From assembly GCA_051294375.1 (NCBI GenBank), contig CM119267.1:13814832-13878831 (forward strand): a stretch of DNA of 64,000 nt. The letters run 5' to 3'. The notes under the pieces were generated by a model, which worked only from the letters and a program-made list of their open reading frames with translations, was not told the DNA's origin and searched no databases. Every line of letters begins with the position of its first letter. The first letter of the stretch is position 1. The stretch is from Paraspadella gotoi. Taxonomy: Eukaryota > Chaetognatha. Below, one piece after another: positions 32,464 through 46,230 of this stretch. A program made the position numbers and the translations under genes.

Positions 32464-34665
32464 CTAGTAAAAATAATGAATATGATTAATTTAACCCAAA
32501 AAAAATTCACTTTAAGACAATGAAAAATGGCGTAACGTTACTGTTCCGTTCATAAAAAAAAATCACTGTTCAATATTATTATATTTCTTTTTATTTTTCG
32601 AAACGTATAGTTCATATGTTGATAATACAAAATATCAATGCAAAAATCTTTTTTTGTTTTTATTATGACTGAATATAGGGTGAAAGATGATAAAATTATT
32701 AAAAAGTTACTTATTCATATTTATTCATGAATTGTAATAGAAAAAAATTTTTAAAAATTAATAGTACCAATAGTTGTCTCAAATACCAAATGTCTCAAAT
32801 AGATGGAAAAAACCTCATGTAAAAATTCTATCGGGTCTTACCAATGCATCCTCCACGCCGATTGTTCTCAAATAATTTTTTTATTTAATACATTTGAAAG
32901 GAAAAAAAGAAATATCGAATGCAGGTTGCAGAAAGGATACAGATAATCTGGACATACTGACATGAATCATGACCTTTTATATCTTGTGAATTGGGGGCCT
33001 GTAAGGAACATAAAAAATCGATCATTAATCAGTCAATGAACCCTTTCCAATGGGCTATTAGCGATAAATATTTTTCTTAATAAAAATGGTATGATAAATA
33101 ATAGAATTAATTCCTTGCCTATATTTAAAAAAAATTATCAATACAATTTAATATAATGTCTGCTTTGTCAAATATGTTGCCAGCGATGTAATTTTTAAAA
33201 ACTTTATTATGATATAACAGGTGTGTCAAGCTTTTTGTTTGCCAGTTAAAGATAATGAAAATAACGATTTTTTCACAGACAAGAAGGTAGAGTCCAGACT
33301 GTTTATATCAGCTGAAAACATTTTTGTATTTATCATTTTTCATATTTAAAAAAGACATTTTATTCAAGCTACACATAAATTTTCTTGTGTTTTTTACTTT
33401 ACTGAAAAATATAAGCATTGTATGGAATAAAGAAAATTTAATAGTAATAAAATGTAATTCATTCTTTCCTTTTTCAAATTACAAAAGAAAAAGAAAAAAA
33501 TTCAAATGCATTGAAATTTTTAAGTAAAAAAACTGTTATACTTTACTCTGATTTAAACAGAAGCTGTGTAAAGATTTATGGATTTATTTAATAAAACTTT
33601 TTTATAAAGGTGTCCATGATTAGGGCTTAATTTGATACCACCCCCATCTTGCTACTCTTTTCTTCAAAAGTTATTTTAAAAAATAATTTTTTTTAAACTA
33701 CGCAGTACAAATCTTTGTTAAAAAATTTTTTTTGGCAAAGCGGTAAGTGGTAAGTGTACAATACTTAAATTTCAAAATAAATTTGAAAAAATTTTTTCAT
33801 CCTTTTGAACATATCACTTTCAGTGTACCCATCTATATATTATTATATATTATTTATGTCCCCAAAAAGCTTAATTAGAAAGTTGAAATTTTTTCAAATT
33901 GTTTGAAAAAAAAGTTCGTCCACCTATGCTCATTTGAGAATAATGGTTTTGTATAGAAAATCAAAATATCAAAAAAAAAAATACAGCCTCCTAGAAAAAT
34001 TGAAAGGCTAGAGCTAATTTTTTTAGAATTGCAAAATGTTTTCTAACTGAAATCCAATATTCTCAAGTTTAAAATATTTTTTTTCAAAATCATTCAATCA
34101 ATTTTTTTTATTAATTTAAAATGTTTTATGATGTTGTTTTTATTGAAGAATTGGAAAAAAAGTGAAAAATATAGTAATTATATAAGGTTTTTGAATATAC
34201 CACTAAAATATTAGATATTAGACACAAGCGGAGTAAGCAGAGAAAACTTCTATTCATAAAAAAAAAAAATAAAATGAATTTGTCATAGTTATTAGATAAT
34301 TGACTAATTACAAGCTAATGATTTATATAAAATTGAGTAAATGATGGGTAAAAAATATTCATCTTGGTTTCGGATTAACTATTAAGTTATCGTTAAAGTT
34401 TTTTATAATATAATATTCTTTTTCCATTTATAAAAGCAATGGTCTAAAATTTTGTAAGCATTTCGAGCTATATTGCTTCATCTAGTTAGCTTTTTTGTGG
34501 ATGGTCAAGGGTTATGACAGACACAGTAATGTCGAATAGTGTATATCGCACATATTACCAAAAGTAAAAATCAATTAATTTGGCTCAGAAACAATTTTAA
34601 GAAAAAAAACAAATCAGCACGAGACCGTTTTCGCCACGTTATTTTTCATTGTGTTTCTGGCCTAC

Positions 34666-34761
34666 CGTATTAGCAGTGAATCCAATGATGCAAAGTAGAG
34701 ATTGCCATCGAGTTTTGAACCGATCTTTTGATCTTTGCGCCTCGGGTCCGCAGCTTTAGAT
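34666..34761 (-). pseudogene. SLC6 exon 1, broken copy B (start codon lost)
   Basis: Counterpart of 14,805-14,903 with the GTAGG donor kept. The start AACATGCCTAAAG reads AACATCTAAAG, which removes the ATG and puts an in-frame TAA after it. Two further single-base losses (GACCCCGAG to GACCCGAG, GGCGGC to GGCGC) follow. All of these are shared with copy C. Confidence 0.8.
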
Positions 34762-36659
34762 GTTGGACGTCCGAAGGCGCAAGACGCAGCGCGAGCCTGT
34801 AGCCCCATTACAGTGCCTGCGCCTCTTCTCGCTTTTGGGGTCTCTCTCACTCTCTCTCGCAGTTTTTTTTATATATTTTTTTTAAAGCACTCCCTCTCTC
34901 TCGCTCGTCAAAGGGGTGGGGGTTTTCCGTTCGCCAAACAGCACCTCTCCTCGTAACGCCAATCCTTTTTCTTAGATTTTTACATGATGGACGTGGCGTG
35001 AGCAGGCTTTAGGTTGAAATCGCCTGAACGAGAGGAGAGAGAGAGTGACGCGTCTTTTCTTTTGAGTTCGGGAATAGAGAAGAGCGAGAGAGAATAAAAG
35101 GGAAGGACGTGTTTTGTAGTTTTCAATGTGCGGTAGAGTTGCGGATGACAAAAAGATCTTCGAGGGAGGAGGGGAGAGAGAGAGAGAGAGAGATAGGTTG
35201 GTTAGTATTGAAAAATGAAAGAGAGATTTTTTTTCTGATCGATAGAACAAAGTCTAACTTTATTCTCGACGGCACGCGCGACTCTAATTAGCACCGAAAA
35301 TCCTTCGACCAGTCATTTACTTAATTGCATCGTGAAACCCAGAGAAAAAGCCGGCACCGGGGGCGAAGGCTGCGGAGGCGTAGGGTCGACTCGCGGCGTC
35401 CGACGCCGCCCCCGCCGCCAGTGGGGGGAAAGGATTCGATGAACGCGCTCGCCACGCGCCCTCGTCGCGTTAGCCGGTCGAACGAGCGATTTTTTCTCTT
35501 TCGTTTTTTTTCTCTCCCTCGTTTCTATGTTTTATGTTATTTTTTCCTTCTGTCATGTTGTGTTTTTTTTTTTGTTTTTTTTCTTCTTTCGCCCTTTTTT
35601 TTCTTATCGCGCGTCGACGACGAAGAGAGGGTGTGAGAGAAAAGGGGGTTTAGAGGGGGTCAGCTGAAGGACGAAAAGTCGAGTGTATCGGTCCACGATC
35701 GATATTATCCTGTCCAACGTGCGGATTGTCTATTCCTTTTTATTCATTTCATTTTTCTTTTTTTTTTGTTTCTTTATATTTTTTACTTGTTTTTTTTTTT
35801 TTTTACGGAAGGCAAACCGAAGAGAAAAAAATAGAGATTTCACTCCGAGGTTACGTCCAGTTTTGCAACAAATGCGTTTTCTCATAATTATATTCTTTAT
35901 TGATGTTATTGTTGTTTTTTGTATGTTATTATTATTATTATTATTATTTTTAATTTTTGTGTTTTTCTTGCCATTTATGTGGCTGAACCGATTCTTTACG
36001 TATTTGTTATTTCACTTCGTTTGTGCTTAGTTATTAATATTACTATTATATCTCAGAGCCTCTTTTAACGTTGAATCGGATTCCGAATTGGGCGCGATCT
36101 TGACAAGGGCAGAGTCTCGAAAGAGGCACTGTGAAGGGCACGGGAGATGGTCGTGCCGAGCGCTGAGTGGGGATTATCCAAAGAGAGCGGAGGGAATGTC
36201 TGGAAAGGGGCTAACTGCAAAAAAAGTGTGGGGAGAGAAAAAAGGAATTATAAGGTCAATTATAATTATTAGTCGATTCGGCATCAACCTATGTCAATGT
36301 AAATCGAAGAACCTTCGTACTCCTCTCTCACACATCGCCCGCTCTTTTAAGATTCCTCGGCGTTTCGCCGATCGGCCGCGAATCGACTTCCCCGGCGCAT
36401 TCCCCGGCGTCGTCGTCTTTCCGAGTCGAACGGGCGTGGTCGAAACGCACGCCGCGTAGTCGCCGGGGAGGCGTCGTCTCAGCCGCGTGGGGAGGCCGAG
36501 GGTTAGCGGCCGAAGGAGAAAATGACGGGAGCGGGAGGAAGGAAGCCTGAGAGTTGGGCGAGGGAAGTGCGTCTTCGTCGTCGTAGTCGAATTCACTCGC
36601 GTCTTCATTACCGTCTCAGTATTTTCATCCTGAAGAATCGGGAGAACACGGTGAGAAGG

Positions 36660-36985
36660 AGAGTCTAAAGAAAAAGTATACATTGGATAAGGCGCTAATT
36701 GGGCTAAGATGATACTATGCGTAACTATTTATCCTCAGCAGCCATTGAACCGGGTCCTGTACTTGGAACCAGGCCTTGAGGGTTTTCCGACGCACCCCAA
36801 GGCGGCTTACGTTCCGCAGGGTGGTTCGCGGGTTGGGATATATGTCGGTACCTAGTGGTCATGAGCTATGGCTTTACTCAATGGGCCACAGGGTCACAAC
36901 TGAAGTGTCATGCCTTATAGGCGGGGTGAACTTGAGACAATTCCCGCTCATACTTTGCCTATGTTCTGAAGTAATCTGTCGATTG
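36660..36985 (+). repeat. Dispersed repeat G, block B copy
   Basis: Counterpart of 16,770-17,110 with more indels; the open frame is broken. Confidence 0.6.
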
Positions 36986-37145
36986 CGATTCTTTTGTCGT
37001 CACTGGAAACCTGAGGCTCGAGGAAAAAATTGGTGGCAAGATCGTCAGCAAACTGTCTTTATCTCTTTACAATTCTGAGGATAATCAACGATCAAATACT
37101 AAACTCTCTGTCTCTATAAATCTGTATAATATATTTCGTCTTCTT

Positions 37146-37178
<33 letters not shown>

Positions 37179-37182
37179 CTCT

Positions 37183-37237
<55 letters not shown>

Positions 37238-38784
37238 CACCCTCAATTATCGATCTCACACGTTTCTTCAAAGTATTTCCTCCAAAGGCTATGACTTTTG
37301 AAAAATTCACAGTTTCGCAATCCGCATTTTCTTTCCATCCAAAAAGTTCGAGAGAAAAATGAAAATTTTTTCTGCAAATTCCTTTTTCTGCGCCTCAGTC
37401 GACGTGACTCGAATTTTTAATAGGCCTGCGTGACGCTAGTTCTTACGTCCATTGCATACGTGCGCGCGACTGCGTAAGCGCGACCTTGTGGGCTAAGGGA
37501 CGTGGAGGACGGCGTCGGAAGCGAAGACCACGCGAGAGACGACGGTACGCCTCCGCTGCCCTAACTCCTGGTCTCTCTCTCTCTCTTAACAGCGAAACCA
37601 AGGACGCGCGTGAAACAATTAAGAAAAAAATAGGGAAGAGACGAGAAACTTCTTTCTTGTTCCTTAAACTTCATATTTACTTTTCTATTTTCATTTTCTG
37701 CTTGCAGTGTGATATTTAATCAGACGCCTATTCTTTTTTTTTCTGCTTTTCTCTTGTTCATTGTTTTTTTTTTACTCGCAGTTTATAGTAAACATTTACA
37801 ATTTCGGATAACCACATTTAATGAAAAATACGTCAAAACGAAAGAAATTAATTAATTAATAATCTCACCTATCCATCTTTATTTCCCGTTAAACTTTTCT
37901 TTTTCCTCAATTGCACATTACCAGTTTAATCTTCCTACCCAATGTACCCATGTCTCATCCACTCCTACCCCTTTACCTTTACCTTAAAAAACCTCCCTTC
38001 TCATCTTTTTTCCTTGACGATCGTTTGTTCTGCAGGAAAGCGTTCTTTCATCCCTTAACGCTACCCGGTTTTCACCGCGCGGCGGCAGGGCGATCGGCGG
38101 GACGGTCGGCCCGCGTCGTCGAGGCATCGAAACGCGCGCCGTCGAGTCGTTCCGTTTTCACTTTTATAGAGTCAGTGCGCGCTCTCGCACCGCGTCCGCG
38201 CTACCGGCCAATTACCCTCCGGCGGGGCGCGGCCTTGTGGTCGAAGCCGAAATGCACTGTGTTGGCCTCGTTCCTTCGTCGCCGTTGCGTACAATACAAG
38301 GAGCCTTTGTATTTTGTTCATTGTGCAATAAAAACGGTGGAGGAATGTGGGGGGGGGAGGGTGGGAGGGCCAAAAAACGCGGACGAAGCCGCCAGCATTG
38401 ACTTTTTATTGATTTTTAATAATCTTTTTTTAATTGAGTTCGTTACTATTTTGAACATTCCGGTATTTTTCAATGAGCGGAGAAGGACTGTGTATTTCTG
38501 TTTAAGTGTTTAAGACGAGAGTTGGTTTTTGTGTTGGGTTTTCGTTTTCGTTCCCGTCTCATATATTCCCTCCTAAAGACATTAAAAAAACAGGTCGTTA
38601 AACCTTGGCCAACTTCCTCTTTGCGACATAAAATCAGCGTTGAGGGCCTTTATCCGCTTCCGTTCCGTCGGCAGACCTTTCTCGAAAAAAGCCTCTTTTT
38701 GCAACAACCCAAAAGACGATTTCTCCAGGTTGTAGATTCGACCTCCGGTCCCTCATTGGAATTTTATGAAATTTCCATTCTCGT

Positions 38785-38868
<84 letters not shown>

Positions 38869-39599
38869 AAAAGTTAAAAACATATCTCGTACTCAGGTTT
38901 AAACCACTAGTTACTCCTCCTATAATTTTGGAAGTTTAAGAAAATTTTGATTTGAACGTAATCGTATAAAATGCGATTTTTTTCAACCTCTTTTTAACTC
39001 AGGAGTTACGTCACGTTTCTCATAAGGTAGGTTCTTTTTAATCTCATTTCCGTCCCATCTGGCCAAGTCATAATCAACGGGCGCATTTTTAGTAGAGGAT
39101 ATCTTTCGAAAACTTATTTGATTTTTTAAAAATTATATTGTTCAGAATCTACCCCGTATCCGTTCGCGTGTGACTACAAATAAATGCGTACCATTTTTCA
39201 TTGGATAAAATATTTTTTAAATTTTCTTCCTCATTGTATAGCAAAGTACTGGACGTTTATTATATTTTAATTTCATAAAATTCATTTGATTTTACTTATA
39301 TAAAACAACCTTTCTTTAATAGTCATCCATTTCATCTTCATTAAAAAACTGAATTCTTTTTTTTAATAATTATTATAAATTGATTACTCATTAATTTCTA
39401 AAATTATTAAAATTATTTATACTATTTAAATTAAGAATTATCTGGGAATCCTTAGATATAAAATAATTATTCAAGAGAGTTAAGAACATGCTCAGGAGTC
39501 AGGACAGCAATTTTTTTTAATTGGACAACTTATATATAATGAATACTTAAGATTTACAATTAAAAAAATAAGTAAAAAATCATTACTCAGAAAATTACT

Positions 39600-40905
39600 C
39601 AACATTACAATAGTTCAGATGCGCCACGTCAATGGCGCCGAGAGATTTTCGACGCCGTTCACAACTTGTCTCATCCGGGAATCAAGACGTCGAAGTCGCT
39701 TATCTCTAAAAGATTCGTCTGGCCCGGCGTCACGAAGGATCGCCGCTTGGGCGCGGGCCTGCGCTCAAATGTCAAAGGTCAGGGTCCGCGTCCATGCCTC
39801 GGCGCCGCTGGAGAGTTTTCGCCCCGCCTTCCAGAAGATTCCAACACGTTCATGTGGATCTAGTGGGACCCTGCCGTCTCTCGGCGGCCACATATCTCCT
39901 TACCGTGGTGGACCGGTTCGTTACCGGTGACCAGAGGCGCCGACGGTGGTTCAAGCTTCTCCATCGGATGGTCGCGCGTTTTGGCGTTCCCTCCACATAA
40001 CGTCGGATCGCGGCGCTCATTTGTTTCCGAGCTATGGCGCCAACTGGCGGCGTCTCTCGGGCGCCAACTTACACCATACGACGTCTATCATCCTCAAGCA
40101 AATGGAATGGTGGAGAGTTCCACAGGGACCTCAAAGCCTCGCTTCGCGCCAAATTATCCGGCGCGGATTGGTTGACAAGCTCCCTTGGGTCCTCCTCGGG
40201 CCTCCGATCATCGCACAAGGCCGACCTAAGGCTTCTCGGCGGGTTGGTCTATCGGAGAAGATCTGCGCTCCCGGCCGAATTCGTCCCGGACGGCGCGCTG
40301 CGCCCGATCCGGACGCGCTGCTGCGGACCCTGCGGCGCGAGGTGGACGCCTTTCGACCAGTCGACGGAACACGTCACGGAGATCACCCCCAGAAGCTTCC
40401 AGACGGCCTTCAAAACTGTCTTTTGCTCTGGTGCGCCGCGACGCCCATCGCGGCCCTCTTGCCCAGTCTACTGACGGCCCATACGAAATCGTCTCTCGTG
40501 GCGCCAAGTTTTTCCGCCTCGATTCGCCGGCCGCCTCGAGATGTCTCTGCGTCGACCGCCTCAAACCTTTCGTCGATGACGCGGACGGCGCCTCCGACCG
40601 TCCTCGAGTCCGGCTGATGATGAAGCCACTCAACCCCGTGTGACGAGGAGCCACCAACCCGCCGTCGCAGATCCCGAGGCCCGAACGTCTTCAACAAGCG
40701 CGAGGCCGACAAGGTTTCGTCGTCCCCTTTGCGCTATTCGAATCAAGCCTCCATCTCTTATCGAGACGTCGTCTTGGGGGGGGCAGTGAAGACGCTGTCG
40801 GATCAGCGACACGGAGAAAAGATTTCGCCTCAACGCTCATTGGCGGATCAAGCGAAAACTAACGAATCAGAAATCGACAAGAAATAGCACAGACTAAAAG
40901 AGTTT
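39600..40905 (+). pseudogene. Gypsy-type integrase, copy B
   Basis: Same element with the zinc finger, three catalytic positions and GPY-type module all traceable, but in several frames. It carries the shared extra A at the Cys half of the zinc finger and many private 1-base indels. A truncated 5' side next to AT-rich DNA is seen here as in copy A. Confidence 0.8.
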
Positions 40906-41520
40906 ACATTTTATGAAAATTGAAAACGTTTTTTGATATTCTTGTAAAATACTTAATGTACAATTACGATCATTGTATTATTAGAATCTACAAAATTGTA
41001 CCTTTAATTCGATATGTATTTTTTTACAATGTTGATATTGGTTCTGATAATACATCCAGAGGTAAATAAAAATGATAACTTTGCTTTAGAAAGGTTACCC
41101 GTAGCATAATTATTTTATTGATATTTTACAATATAAAAAATATTTCTGGAGCATCTAAGCATTAATATATTTTTAATTGTCGCTCTTTTTTGACATATGA
41201 ATTAAGATTCATCCCTGAATCTATCCTAATGGAGATTAATGAGACTGAGAAAAGGCAGGGATTTTTAATAGTACGGTTTAACTAAAAAAATAATAAAAAA
41301 AAACTGGAAATTAGTTTAAATTAAAAATGTAAGATATGTGGACAACTCATTTTTCTTTTTCATGGAACTCTGTATTTTTTGTCGTTCATAAATGAAACAC
41401 AGCTCTTATGAATCACAAAAGGCCAAAGTTTCTCGATATATAAATTTTATTTTCTATTCTAATATTAAAATGCCGAAAAATAGCTGGAAAGTAACCGCGA
41501 CAATTTTTTTTCCATCATGG

Positions 41521-41676
41521 TAGGTTTAGAAAGTGAGGGTTAAGGATTAGGATAAGGACTAGGTTATGGATTAGGTTAGTGATTTAGGTTGGTGATTAGG
41601 GTTTAGAGTTCAGGTTTTCGATGTTAAAGATTAGGGTTAAGTGCTAAGGTTAATGATGAAGGTTATGAAATTTGAT
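41521..41676. repeat. Degenerate telomere-like tract, block B copy
   Basis: Counterpart of 21,641-21,790. Confidence 0.6.
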
Positions 41677-41714
41677 TATGCGTTTAGTATTGGGAACTGA
41701 AATAGGGCGCTTTA

Positions 41715-41739
41715 NNNNNNNNNNNNNNNNNNNNNNNNN
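41715..41739. other. Assembly gap, exactly 25 N
   Basis: Second of the 25-N gaps. The 56 bases after it match 21,097-21,146, after which sequence is unique. Confidence 0.95.
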
Positions 41740-41795
41740 ATTTTATTAGATTCTACAAAATTGTACCTTTAATTCGATATGTATTTTCACAATGT

Positions 41796-44046
41796 TTATT
41801 GCATTTATCAATTCATAAACATTCTATTTGTATTGTTTAAAATAGCAAAGGATCCGGTGTTAGGGTGAAAATACAAGTGCTTTCGATCAGGTCCGATCGC
41901 GATATACATAAACATTGTATTTTGTCAATTGTCGCTGGTTATTATTTTTCGATAATTAACTTTACGTCTACATTAAAAAAGTGCTCCTTTATGGTTATCC
42001 ATTCTGAGGAAAGGACAAAGAAACCAAAAAGAAACGGAGAGAGGGAGTGAGAGGGAAAGAGAAGATGTGAGAGAAGAGGAAGTGAGAGAAGTGAGAGGGA
42101 TGCGATGAGAGAGAGAGAGAGAGAGGCAAACTCAGCGGCGAGATTTTTTTTTTTTAAAGGGATAGGGAGCTCAGTCAGATCTGGTTTTTTCTTGTAGCGT
42201 TGCCTGATCACGTGACGACGTTAAGTGTGCAGCAACAGCGAGAGATTTTGACCAGGAAGAGAGAGAGAGAGAGAAAAAAGGAAAGAGAGAGAGAGAGACG
42301 AAACGTTCAAGAAGGGAGAGGGAGCGAAGCCAGATCACGTGACGACGAAGTCCAGAGAGAAAGAAAGGGAGCGCGTCAACGATCCTTTTTTTTTTTTTTT
42401 CGGTTTTCGACTTTTCAGAGTTTCATGGTTTTTGAGAGCGGGTAAGAGACGGCAAGAGGGAGAGATGGAGAATCTAGGGTTTGGGGGATGGGCGTTCAGT
42501 ATTTTCGCCAGAGGTCAAACCTCGTTGCAGCTGCCTCTATCGAGTGAGAAATGGAATGAGGAAAGAGAAGTGCAAAGTAAAGGGAAGAGAGAAGAGGAGG
42601 ATAGGGAAGAAGAGCAAATGAAGAAAAATGCTGCGAAAAAGACGCTAGGATCGAGGATCGACTCACGGGTCAAGGAGTGGAGGGTTAGTAAAGAATGCGC
42701 GATTCGAATCCATCGGTGAGAGAGAGGGGGGATCAGTGCGGCAGAAAAAAATTGTGAAGGATGAAGGCTAAATAAGAGAGAGGGGGACGGTAGTTTTTAG
42801 GAGAAAAGATAGAAATTGTGCGTTGAAATAGTAAAAAATAATTCGAAAAAGTGAGTGAAAATATTTGTGAATCCAATGAGAAATCGAAAATTGGCATTAG
42901 TGAATCGAAAGTCGGAAATGGTGAGTTAATGTTGTGTAGCAAAATACAAATCGAAAAGAGTGAATCAAAATAGTGAATATATAAAATTGAATAGAGAGAT
43001 GAAAATAGTGATTCAATGAAAATCGTAATTAGTTAGTTGAATTAGTGAATCGAAAGTCGAAATGGTGAGTTAAAATAGTAAGTGTATGAAGATTGAAATA
43101 GAGAGTTGAAATAGTGAATTAATAAAAGCGAAATGGTTTGTTAAAATAGACAAAGTATGAAAATGGAAATAGTGGCAGTGAAAATAGTATAATTAAAAGG
43201 AATACTGAGTTACAAGTAATGGAACAGAAAAGAATACAGAATAAAAATTGAAGTTAAAAATAGTGAGGCAGTGAAAGTTAAAAATTTAACAGCTGAAGCA
43301 AAATAGAATAAAATCGAAAACTATCAAAATTGAATTTTGAGGTGAAGGAGATAGTAAAATAGTAAGGAAAATAGGAAAGGAAAAGCAATTACATTAATGG
43401 CCCGGATTATTTTTGCTAAAAAGGCAGAAAGATTACGATTTTATTGTGTTACAGTACAACACTAAATGTCCCGGAATAGCTAAAAATATAAAAAGGGCGG
43501 ATTAGTGATCTTACTTGTTATTGTGTGAGATGGCGTGGTTCTTCTTCGTATTTTCACTTTGGCGTTGAGTTAAGAAACAGTTTTTTTTCAAACGATTTTT
43601 GCGCAATGCAGAGAAAAATTTTTTTTTGTGAAAATATCAGGTAGAGTTTTTTGTTTTATTTTTTTGCGCGCGAGGAGATTAAGACAAAAAATTAGGGATG
43701 AAAAAAAATAAGATTAGGAAAGATGGAAGGAAAAAAAATTAGGGTGGGTTGGGAGGGTTTGCCGGTTAGCCAGTTAGTCGGGTAGAGCAGGGAAACTTAA
43801 TTCTGGGGAAGTTTAAACCTTGGCGGAGAGGCCTGATTGAGGCGTCACTGGGAAATGGGTATCTAGCTAAAGGTAGGTTCTAACTAGTCTCTCATCAGGG
43901 AAAAGAGGTAAGAAGGGTAAGGGAATATATTGGGTAATAAGAAGGGAGAGGGGAAGGTTTGCAGAGCCCGAGACCGAGAGGAGAAGTTGAGAGAGTGAGT
44001 TCCGATTCTCCAAGGACTCAATCCTGGACTCCGGGAATCTCACTCT
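41796..44046. other. Unique segment inserted in the duplicated block
   Basis: About 2.25 kb with no counterpart in copies A or C, between sequence matching 21,146 and 21,832. It holds GA-rich stretches (42,040-42,125; 42,255-42,300), two GATCACGTGACGACG boxes (42,206 and 42,333) and a degenerate minisatellite (42,820-43,380). No convincing gene: the 126-codon frame at 42,339-42,719 is Arg/Glu/Lys-rich and composition-driven. Confidence 0.6.
42820..43380. repeat. Degenerate minisatellite (AATAGTGAATCGAAA)n
   Basis: Loosely repeated ~15-30-base units around AAATAGTGAATCGAAAxT.G / GTGAGTTAAAATAG. The units are irregular in length and sequence. Confidence 0.6.
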
Positions 44047-44663
44047 TTTAGGAAACAGAGCCCAAAATCTACCTAGCGACACATCACATCCAACTGAAAA
44101 CATACGTGTCCCTCCCCCCTCCAAAAAAAATCTTCAGAGACAGTTCGCCATTCCCCTGCGACTGAACCGTAATCTCTCTCTCTTTTTTTAGTCAAGAAGC
44201 GATCATCATCGTCGTCGTCGTCGTCGTCGTTGTCCAATCAACCCGTTCGTACCTTTCGGCGAACAGGTTTTCTTATTTTTCTTCCTCTCTTTTCCTCTTC
44301 GTTGCAGAATCGAGATTCGAAAGAGAAAAATCCCAAATCGAAATCTCGGAATCGAAATGCCGCCCAGAGGAGAGATTCCGCGCGTCTTCTTCGTCGCTTC
44401 TCGACCGAAAGAAGGACATCAGGGATTTTAGTTCTTTTTCTGAGAGGGAGAGGAGGGAGGGCAGCGAGAGAGGGGATTCATAGATGGGAAAGAGAGACGG
44501 GGATGAGGAAGGGAAAGAAGAGAAAAGAACGGTAATTAATAAAAACGTAAATTTACTAGGTAGCAAAGTGTATATTTTACATGTCAACGAAAGATTAAAA
44601 ATATTTACTAGGTCGAAATAAAAAATCAAAAAAAAATCAAAAAACCCACGAGAAAGGAAAGAA
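44047..44663 (+). repeat. Direct copy of 21,834-22,480
   Basis: The block resumes at AGGAAACAGAGCCCAAAA and runs to the third 25-N gap just before the (GA)n breakpoint tract. Confidence 0.85.
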
Positions 44664-44688
44664 NNNNNNNNNNNNNNNNNNNNNNNNN
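44664..44688. other. Assembly gap, exactly 25 N
   Basis: Lies at the turning point between the direct copy B and the inverted copy C. Confidence 0.95.
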
Positions 44689-44710
44689 TCTCTCTCTTCT
44701 CTCTCTCTCT

Positions 44711-44771
<61 letters not shown>

Positions 44772-46230
44772 CTCTCTGCCTTTCCCCCTTTTCCTTTTTT
44801 GCACATTTCGCTTTTTCAACTTTTTTCTTTTTTTTCGCTTCTCTGATACTTCTTTCTTTTCTTCGTGGGTTTTTGATTTTTTTTTTTTTTTGATTTTTTA
44901 TTTCGACACAGTAATATTTTTAATCTTTCGTTGACATGTAAAAATATACACTTTGCTACGTGATCAATTGATTGAGATTTCTAATTGTTTACCGACTACC
45001 TAGTATATTTACGTTTTATTAATTACCGTTCTTTTCTCTTCTTTCCCTTCCTCATCCCGTCTCTCTTCCCATCTATGAATCCCCTCTCTCGCTGCCCTCC
45101 TCTCTCCTCTCAGAAAAAGAACTAAAATCCCTGATTCCTTCTTTCGGTCGAGAAGCGACGAAGAAGACGCGCGGATCTCTCTCTGGGCGGCATTTCGATT
45201 CCGAGATTTCGATTTGGGATTTTTTCTCTTTCGAATCTCGATTCTGCAACGAAGAGGAAAGAGAGGAAGAAAAAATAGAAAAACCTGTTCGCCGAAAGGT
45301 ACGAACGGGTTGATTGGACAACGACGACGACGACGACGACGATGATGATCGCTTCTTGACTAAAAAGAGAGAGAGATTACGTTCAGTCGCAGGGAATGGG
45401 AACTGTCTCTGAAGATTTTTTTGGGGGGAGGGACACGTATGTTTTCAGTTGGATGTGATGTGTCGCTAGTAGTATTTTGGCTCTGTTTCTAAAGCCCCTA
45501 TTCATTCCGCAATACTAAACGCATAATCAAATCATAACCTTCATCATTACCTTAGCTTAACCTAATCTAACTCGAAAACTAACTCTACCTAATCAACTAA
45601 TACTAACTACAAACCAGCTTAACCTTTAATAGATGGAAAAAAATTGTCGCGGTTATTTCATATTTTTGCATTTTAATATTAGATGAAAATAAAATTTATA
45701 TACGAGAAACTTTGCCTTTTGTGATTCATAAGAGCTGTGTTCATTTATGACGACAAAAAATAAGATTCCATGAAAAAGAAAAGAGTTGTCCACATATCTA
45801 CATTTTTAATTTAAACTAATTTCCAGTTCTTTTTTATTATTTTTTTGAGTTAAAACCGTACTATTAAAAATCCCTGCCTTTTCTCAGTCTCATTATTCTT
45901 CTCCATTAGGATAGATTCAGGGATGAATCTTAATTCATATGTCAAAAAAGCGACATTAAAATATATTAATGCTTAGATGTCCAGAATATTTTTTATATTG
46001 TAAAATATCAATAAAATAATTATGCTACGGGTAACCTTTCTAAAGCAAAGTTATCATTTTATTTACCTCTGGATGTATTATCAGAACAAATATCAACATT
46101 GTAAAAAAATACATATCGAATTAAAGGTACAATTTTGTAGATTCTAATAATACAATGATCGTAATTGTACATTAAGTATTTTACAAGTAATTATCAAAAC
46201 GTTTTCAATTTCATAAAATGTAAACTCTTT

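Larger units (their letters stand above)
30608..41714 (+). repeat. Direct copy B of 10,679-21,840
   Basis: Continuous counterpart of copy A, from SLC6 intron 2 to the telomere-like tract, with frequent small indels, many at homopolymers. It shares several variants with inverted copy C against A, such as an ACTCGCAG insertion at ~37,777 (C: CTGCGAGT at ~49,287). Apart from the broken SLC6 exons and integrase below, it holds no gene. Confidence 0.9.
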
